Below are positions 7,200 through 10,376 of a stretch of 10,376 bases of DNA, in pieces. How positions within the stretch are numbered: the first letter of the stretch is position 1; every line of letters starts with the position of its first letter. The notes beneath the pieces were generated by a model. It saw only the letters and a program-made list of their open reading frames with translations. It searched no databases and was not told where the DNA came from. Made by a program: the position numbers and the translations under genes. The stretch comes from an uncultured Eubacteriales bacterium (GTDB lineage: Bacteria > Bacillota > Clostridia > UBA1381 > UBA9506): the NCBI GenBank assembly GCA_900545185.1, contig UQYH01000080.1, forward strand, positions 1-10,376. Reading direction: 5' to 3'.

Positions 7200-7474
7200 G
7201 TTTTATTATCCTTTGATTCGCGGTATAAAACAAATTTAGAGCCAATCGCCTGCACCGGCTCCGCACCCACGCGCTCTGCCACATAGCTGCATGCTTCGCG
7301 CGCACTGAGCATGGCGGTTTCCAAAACGGTAATTTTAATCAGTTCACGCGCTTCTAAGGCATCCTCCACCTGCTGCAAAAAGTTTTCGCAAATGCCGCCC
7401 TTGCCGATTTGCAAAATCGCCGGCAGACGGTTTGCCATGCCGCGCAGCGCAGCGCGTTGTTTACTTGTTATCAT
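7187..7474 (-). CDS. yhbY: YhbY-family (CRM domain) RNA-binding protein
   Basis: 95-aa single CRM-domain protein (E. coli YhbY is 97 aa; the B. subtilis counterpart is YqeI). The family binds pre-50S ribosomal RNA and is placed in large-subunit assembly. The domain spans the whole chain. TSKQRAALRGMAN (3-15) is the usual N-terminal helix, and IGKGG (23-27) is the GxxG RNA-binding loop in a KH-like fold. LIKITVLE (45-52) and VQAIGSKFVLYR (74-85) are the expected strands. The ATG at 7474 has GAAGGAGA upstream; an upstream in-frame codon at 7498 would add eight atypical residues before this site. It stands between trxA and nadD, and a structured repeat lies in its upstream gap. Confidence 0.93.
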   Translation of the reverse strand: MITSKQRAALRGMANRLPAILQIGKGGICENFLQQVEDALEARELIKITVLETAMLSAREACSYVAERVGAEPVQAIGSKFVLYRESKDNKTIVI

Positions 7475-7511
7475 ATGTCTCTCCTTCGTGTGCTGCAATA
7501 TAACGGTAGAT

Positions 7512-7624
7512 AAGCCTTCCCCTAGAGGGGAAGGTGTCAGCGTCAGCTGACGGATGAGGTGTAGGAAACGAAGTTTCCGTTTTAAATCGCACAGACAACG
7601 CGCAACTTCGTGTACTGCATCTCA
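7512..7624. repeat. Structured interspersed repeat (REP/MITE-like) between trxA and yhbY
   Basis: About 113 bp with nested dyads. A 20-nt near-palindrome (7515-7534) has 9-bp arms of CCTTCCCCT and its complement. A perfect 12-nt palindrome, CGTCAGCTGACG, lies at 7541-7552, and a 6-bp hairpin at 7564-7578 has the loop GAA. In addition 7555-7575 pairs imperfectly with 7604-7624 (17 of 21). The combination of CCTTCCCC...GGGGAAGG, GTCAGCTGAC and GGATGAGG resembles short repeats scattered through many Clostridia genomes; this is recalled knowledge, not a search result. There is no T tract after any hairpin, so it is not a plain terminator. No ORF lies inside, so it would be non-autonomous. Confidence 0.7.
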
Positions 7625-7635
7625 CCGAATTTTCC

Positions 7636-7965
7636 TTACAGTGCCTTGTTCAGCATTTCTTCAAATTTTGCTTTCGGGTAAGCGCCCGTAATCTGATCCG
7701 CAATCTCTCCGTTTTTAAACACAATCACGGTCGGAATGGTCATCACGTTGTAGCGCAGTGCCAGCGCACCCTCATCATCCACATTCACCTTGCCGACAAC
7801 GGCCTTGCCTTCGTATTCCTCTGCCAGCTGGTCAATAAGAGGTGAAACCATGCGGCACGGGCCGCACCAGGGCGCCCAAAAATCCACCAAAACGGGGATG
7901 TCGGACCCCAGCACCACTTCATCAAACGTATCAGCAGTTAAAGTTTTAAGCAATTCACCGGTCAT
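7636..7965 (-). CDS. trxA: Thioredoxin
   Basis: 109-aa soluble thioredoxin, the standard length, with no signal peptide, so cytoplasmic. It reduces protein disulfides and is itself reduced by thioredoxin reductase. The active site is FWAPWCGPC with C34 and C37, the cis-proline is P78 in TIPT, and the buried aspartate is D28 in LVDFW. GEIADQITGAYPKAKFEEML closes the fold. The ATG at 7965 has AGGAGG at a 9-nt spacing. The upstream in-frame ATG at 7986 is rejected because that ribosome binding site would lie inside the coding region. It has its own promoter-like upstream region. A 160-nt gap with a structured repeat follows before yhbY, so co-transcription with yhbY is possible but not shown. 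Confidence 0.96.
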   Translation of the reverse strand: MTGELLKTLTADTFDEVVLGSDIPVLVDFWAPWCGPCRMVSPLIDQLAEEYEGKAVVGKVNVDDEGALALRYNVMTIPTVIVFKNGEIADQITGAYPKAKFEEMLNKAL

Positions 7966-8011
7966 CTTCTGCGACCTCCTTCTCATTTGTATACATATTC
8001 AAATCAAATAT

Positions 8012-8118
8012 CTGTCTGTTAGTATAAACAAAATTTCGTGTTATAAACACCTGTCTGTAATTTAATCTTATCACAAAAGCACATCTTTGTAAATAAAAAT
8101 GTGATAAATTCACAAAAG
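8012..8118 (-). promoter_or_regulatory. Cluster of dyads and direct repeats around the trxA promoter
   Basis: Several short symmetric elements surround the predicted promoter. TTATCAC (8068-8074) and GTGATAA (8101-8107) form an inverted pair straddling the -35. TGTGA-5-TCACA forms a 15-nt dyad at 8100-8114. TCACAAAAG is repeated at 8071-8079 and 8110-8118, and CTGTCTGT at 8012-8019 and 8051-8058; both repeats are offset by 39 nt. A GTGTT-ATA-AACAC dyad lies at 8038-8050, just after the predicted transcription start. These are candidate operators. The 5-nt spacer differs from the 6-nt spacer of CRP/FNR or Rex sites, so I assign no regulator. Confidence 0.4.
8065..8093 (-). promoter_or_regulatory. 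Predicted sigma-A promoter of trxA
   Basis: On the minus strand, TTTACA (-35, complement of 8088-8093) is 17 nt from TAAGAT (-10, complement of 8065-8070). The -10 is preceded by TGA, giving an extended -10 (TGnTAAGAT). The -35 matches 5 of 6 consensus bases. Transcription would start near 8057, leaving a leader of about 90 nt before the trxA ATG. Confidence 0.6.
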
Positions 8119-8149
8119 TTCATTTATTTGCCTTAGAAACAGCCGTTTT

Positions 8150-9751
8150 TCAAGCTTTTTCCTGTTCAATTTTGCCTGTTCCCTCTTCCTTTTCCAGCAT
8201 ATATTCCACCGAATCGACAAGGGCTTTCCAGCTGGCCTCTACAATATCGCGTGAAACGCCGATGGTCGTCCAGGTTTCCGTGCCGTCGCTCGACTCAATC
8301 AAAACGCGCGTCAGCGATGCGGTTGCATCGTTGCCGTCAATAATTCTGACCTTAAAATCAACCAGCCGCATTTTAGAAAGAGAAGGATAAAACCGCCCCA
8401 ACGCTTTACGCAGCGCCTTATCCAGCGCGTTTACGGGGCCTTCGCCCTCCGCTGCCGTAATTTCCGATACGCCGCCGGAGGTAATTTTAATCAAAGCCGT
8501 CGAAACGCAGGGCGCATCCTTCGGCGCGTGGGTGATCACCTGAAACTGGTCAAGCGTGAAAAACGGCTTATATTTACCCAGCTTTTTGCGCACCAAAAGC
8601 GCAAACGAGCCTTCGGCATCCTCAAACTGATACCCGGCCAGCTCCAAATCCTTCACTTCGTTTAAAATCTCGCCCGTTTCCTTAGAATCGCGCACAATGC
8701 TGTCATCAATTTTGCGGATAGCGCCGATCACCGTAGAACGACCGGACATTTCGGAAAGCAAAAGCCGCCGCCGATTGCCGACCGCTGCCGGGTCGATGTG
8801 TTCAAACGTCGCCGGATTTTTTTGCACCGCATCAATATGCATGCCGCCCTTATGGGCAAAAGCGTTGCTGCCGATGTACGGCATTTTTTCATCGGGCGAA
8901 AGATTTGCCAGTTCAAACACAAACCGCGCCGTATCACGCAAAGAGCACAGCTTTTCGGGCGCAATGCAGCGATAGCCGCGCTTTAGCTGCAAATTGGGCA
9001 GCAGCACGCATAAATTGGCATTGCCGCAGCGTTCGCCAAAGCCGTTTAACGTGCCCTGCACCTGCACCGCGCCGGCCAAAACGGCCGCAATGGTGTTGGC
9101 GGTTGCCAAATCCATGTCATTATGGCAATGAATCCCCAGCCGCGCACCCTGCGCCGCCTGTGCTGCCGCACGGACTGCCGCGGTAATCTCATCGGGAAAA
9201 GCCGCGCCGTTCGTATCACACAGCACAATGGTATCGGCACCGGCATCACGCGCCGTGCAAACAGTACGCAGCGCATAAGCAGGATTCTGTTTATAGCCGT
9301 CAAAAAAGTGCTCGGCATCAAAAATCACCTCGCGCCCGGCGGCCTTTAAATAACGGATGCTTGCATCGATCATCCGCAAATTTTCTTTTTGCGTGGTGCG
9401 CAAAACCTGTGTAACGTGCAAATCCCACGCTTTGCCGAAAATGGTGACAACAGGCGTATCGGCCGCAAGCAGCGCCGCAAGACCGCTATCGTTTTCCGGC
9501 TCGGTTTTGGGGCGCACGGTGCTCCCAAAGGCCGCAATTTTGGCATGCCGCAGGTGCAGCTCATGCAGTCTTTCAAACAATGCCGCATCCTTAGGGTTAG
9601 AGGCCGGATTGCCTGCCTCAATATACGCAACGCCCAAATCATCCAGCACACGAATCAGCTTAACCTTATCCGCCACCGAAAACGAGATGCCCTCGCCCTG
9701 CGCGCCGTCACGCAGGGTGGTATCGTAAATCATCAGTTCCTTGTCCGCCAT
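8150..9751 (-). CDS. cimA: (R)-citramalate synthase
   Basis: 533-aa enzyme condensing acetyl-CoA and pyruvate to citramalate, the first step of the threonine-independent route to 2-ketobutyrate and isoleucine. The N-terminal HMGL-like TIM barrel has the signature YDTTLRDGAQGEG (about 9-21) and metal-site HCHNDMDLATAN (208-219). FGERCGNANL (238-247) follows. The C-terminal part, from about 390, is a LeuA-type dimer/regulatory domain, the usual site of end-product inhibition. Length and the FGKAWDLHV segment fit CimA rather than 2-isopropylmalate or homocitrate synthase; substrate choice is still inferred by family. The ATG at 9751 has TAGGAGGG at proper spacing. The longer frame from TTG at 9772 overlaps ilvN and puts the ribosome binding site inside the gene. 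It follows ilvN by 10 nt, so the two form one operon. No clear terminator follows. Confidence 0.93.
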   Translation of the reverse strand: MADKELMIYDTTLRDGAQGEGISFSVADKVKLIRVLDDLGVAYIEAGNPASNPKDAALFERLHELHLRHAKIAAFGSTVRPKTEPENDSGLAALLAADTPVVTIFGKAWDLHVTQVLRTTQKENLRMIDASIRYLKAAGREVIFDAEHFFDGYKQNPAYALRTVCTARDAGADTIVLCDTNGAAFPDEITAAVRAAAQAAQGARLGIHCHNDMDLATANTIAAVLAGAVQVQGTLNGFGERCGNANLCVLLPNLQLKRGYRCIAPEKLCSLRDTARFVFELANLSPDEKMPYIGSNAFAHKGGMHIDAVQKNPATFEHIDPAAVGNRRRLLLSEMSGRSTVIGAIRKIDDSIVRDSKETGEILNEVKDLELAGYQFEDAEGSFALLVRKKLGKYKPFFTLDQFQVITHAPKDAPCVSTALIKITSGGVSEITAAEGEGPVNALDKALRKALGRFYPSLSKMRLVDFKVRIIDGNDATASLTRVLIESSDGTETWTTIGVSRDIVEASWKALVDSVEYMLEKEEGTGKIEQEKA

Positions 9752-9761
9752 GCTTACCCTC

Positions 9762-10247
9762 CTAATCCTCAATGGTGCGCGTCATCGAAATCATACCCGT
9801 TCGGTATAAATCCTCTATGCCGTAAGGGGCGCACATGCGCTCAAACGCATCGATTTTTTTGGGTGTGCCCGTCAGTTCAATAATCAGCGCGTTTTCCGAA
9901 ATATCAATAATAGACGCGCGGAAAATATTCACAATCTGCGCCACCTCGGCACGGTTTTTGGCATTGCATGTAACCTTCACAAGGCTCAGTTCGCGGCTCA
10001 CGGCCATATCTTCGTCCAAAATCCGCACTTCTATCACGCCGACCAGCTTAGAAAGCTGCTTGCTCACCTGGTCAACGGTGTGGCTGTCGCCGTTTACAAC
10101 AATCGTCATGGCAGATATATCCGGATTCTGCGTCACACCAACGGCCAAGCTGTCTATATTAAAGCCGCGCCGTGCAAACAGGCCGGATATTTTGGACAAA
10201 ATACCGGCGTGGTTTTCTACCGTTGCGTTTACAATATGTTTTGCCAT
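9762..10247 (-). CDS. ilvN: Acetolactate synthase small (regulatory) subunit
   Basis: 161-aa regulatory subunit (the IlvH/IlvN type of about 160 aa). It activates the catalytic IlvB subunit and confers valine feedback inhibition in branched-chain amino acid synthesis. The N-terminal ACT domain (about 3-76) shows the family block NHAGILSKISGLFARRGFNIDSL (12-34). The C-terminal ALS_ss domain (about 82-158) includes LSLVKVTC and a closing IEDLYRTGMISMTR. The ATG at 10247 is preferred, 8 nt after AAAGGA. The ATG at 10256 directly abuts that site with no spacing. No ilvB is visible; the 129 nt upstream are non-coding. It pairs with cimA downstream, so both serve isoleucine formation. Confidence 0.94.
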   Translation of the reverse strand: MAKHIVNATVENHAGILSKISGLFARRGFNIDSLAVGVTQNPDISAMTIVVNGDSHTVDQVSKQLSKLVGVIEVRILDEDMAVSRELSLVKVTCNAKNRAEVAQIVNIFRASIIDISENALIIELTGTPKKIDAFERMCAPYGIEDLYRTGMISMTRTIED

Positions 10248-10338
10248 GAAAATCATCCTTTCGTGTATATCAATGTATCATAAGGTTAGGCATTAGGGGG
10301 TCGAACCCGATATGGTTTAAATAGGCTAATTTCTTAAA
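10248..10338 (-). promoter_or_regulatory. Non-coding leader of the ilvN-cimA operon
   Basis: This stretch holds the ilvN ribosome binding site (AAAGGA, near 10256-10261) and no gene. I find no convincing -35/-10 pair and no T-box antiterminator motif. A short dyad, GGGT-CGA-ACCC, is at 10298-10308. A seven-codon frame on the minus strand (starting in the 10290s) has no run of Ile, Leu or Val codons, so it is not an attenuator leader peptide. Confidence 0.3.
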
Positions 10339-10373
10339 ATACTGCGTTAAAAAGCAGCGCTATACGTCAGTAT
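10336..10373 (-). terminator. Possible weak terminator of a gene upstream of ilvN
   Basis: ATACTGCG (10339-10346) pairs with CG-T-CAGTAT (10365-10373) as an 8-bp stem with one bulged base and an 18-nt loop. On the minus strand it is followed by three or four U residues. It is at the window edge and weak. If real, ilvN starts its own transcript. Confidence 0.3.
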
Positions 10374-10376
10374 GAC

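Noticed and set aside
7515..7534. 20-nt palindrome as a terminator of trxA
   Set aside because: No T tract follows on either strand; it is better explained as part of the structured repeat.
10285..10312. GGGTTCGACCCC on the minus strand, resembling a tRNA T-arm
   Set aside because: The 3' acceptor strand has no upstream partner, and no anticodon or D-arm can be placed, so there is no tRNA.
10248..10376. T-box or attenuator leader before ilvN
   Set aside because: No T-box antiterminator core, no specifier stem, and no leader peptide rich in branched-chain codons. The window ends too early to exclude a longer leader.
1..10376. CRISPR array, transposase, phage or defence genes
   Set aside because: No regularly spaced repeats of CRISPR size and no such protein were seen on either strand; all long genes are housekeeping or surface protein.

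Overview
The window reads as chromosomal DNA of a low-to-medium GC Gram-positive anaerobe of the class Clostridia, most likely Oscillospirales/Ruminococcaceae-like. This rests on the conserved yhbY(yqeI)-nadD-yqeK-rsfS order known from Bacillota, a cysteine-free S-layer-homology (SLH) surface protein, citramalate-type isoleucine synthesis, strong GGAGG ribosome binding sites, and a short structured repeat of a kind common in clostridial genomes. The genus is not determinable by eye. All nine convincing genes lie on the minus strand, so the window is transcribed from right to left.

Right part (10376 to 8150): a non-coding leader carries a possible weak terminator from an upstream gene. It is followed by ilvN (regulatory subunit of acetolactate synthase) and cimA (citramalate synthase), 10 nt apart. 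CimA makes the C5 precursor route to 2-ketobutyrate, and IlvN tunes the next shared step, so the pair belongs to isoleucine/valine synthesis.

Middle (8149 to 3054): an AT-rich gap holds a good promoter with several dyads and direct repeats in front of trxA (thioredoxin). A structured interspersed repeat of about 113 bp separates trxA from yhbY. After yhbY comes a 114-nt gap with small degenerate tandem repeats. Then follows a very tight block: nadD, yqeK (Ap4A hydrolase family), rsfS (ribosomal silencing factor) and leuS (leucyl-tRNA synthetase). It has an 11-nt gap, a 4-nt ATGA overlap and a 2-nt gap, and ends in a strong hairpin terminator. The block joins NAD synthesis, removal of alarmone-like dinucleotides, ribosome assembly/silencing and tRNA charging. 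leuS starts at TTG, and its Shine-Dalgarno sequence lies in the last codons of rsfS.

Left part (3053 to 1): a roughly 300-nt AT-rich leader without a convincing gene precedes one large secreted SLH-domain protein (864 aa). The gene ends in a double stop. A near-perfect GC-rich hairpin with a T tract in the plus direction lies beyond it, suggesting a convergent plus-strand gene past the left edge.

I see no CRISPR array, transposase, phage gene, tRNA or rRNA. Most of the window is housekeeping. The less ordinary parts are the structured repeat, the dyad-rich trxA promoter, the unclassified body of the SLH protein and the compact translation/Ap4A/NAD block.
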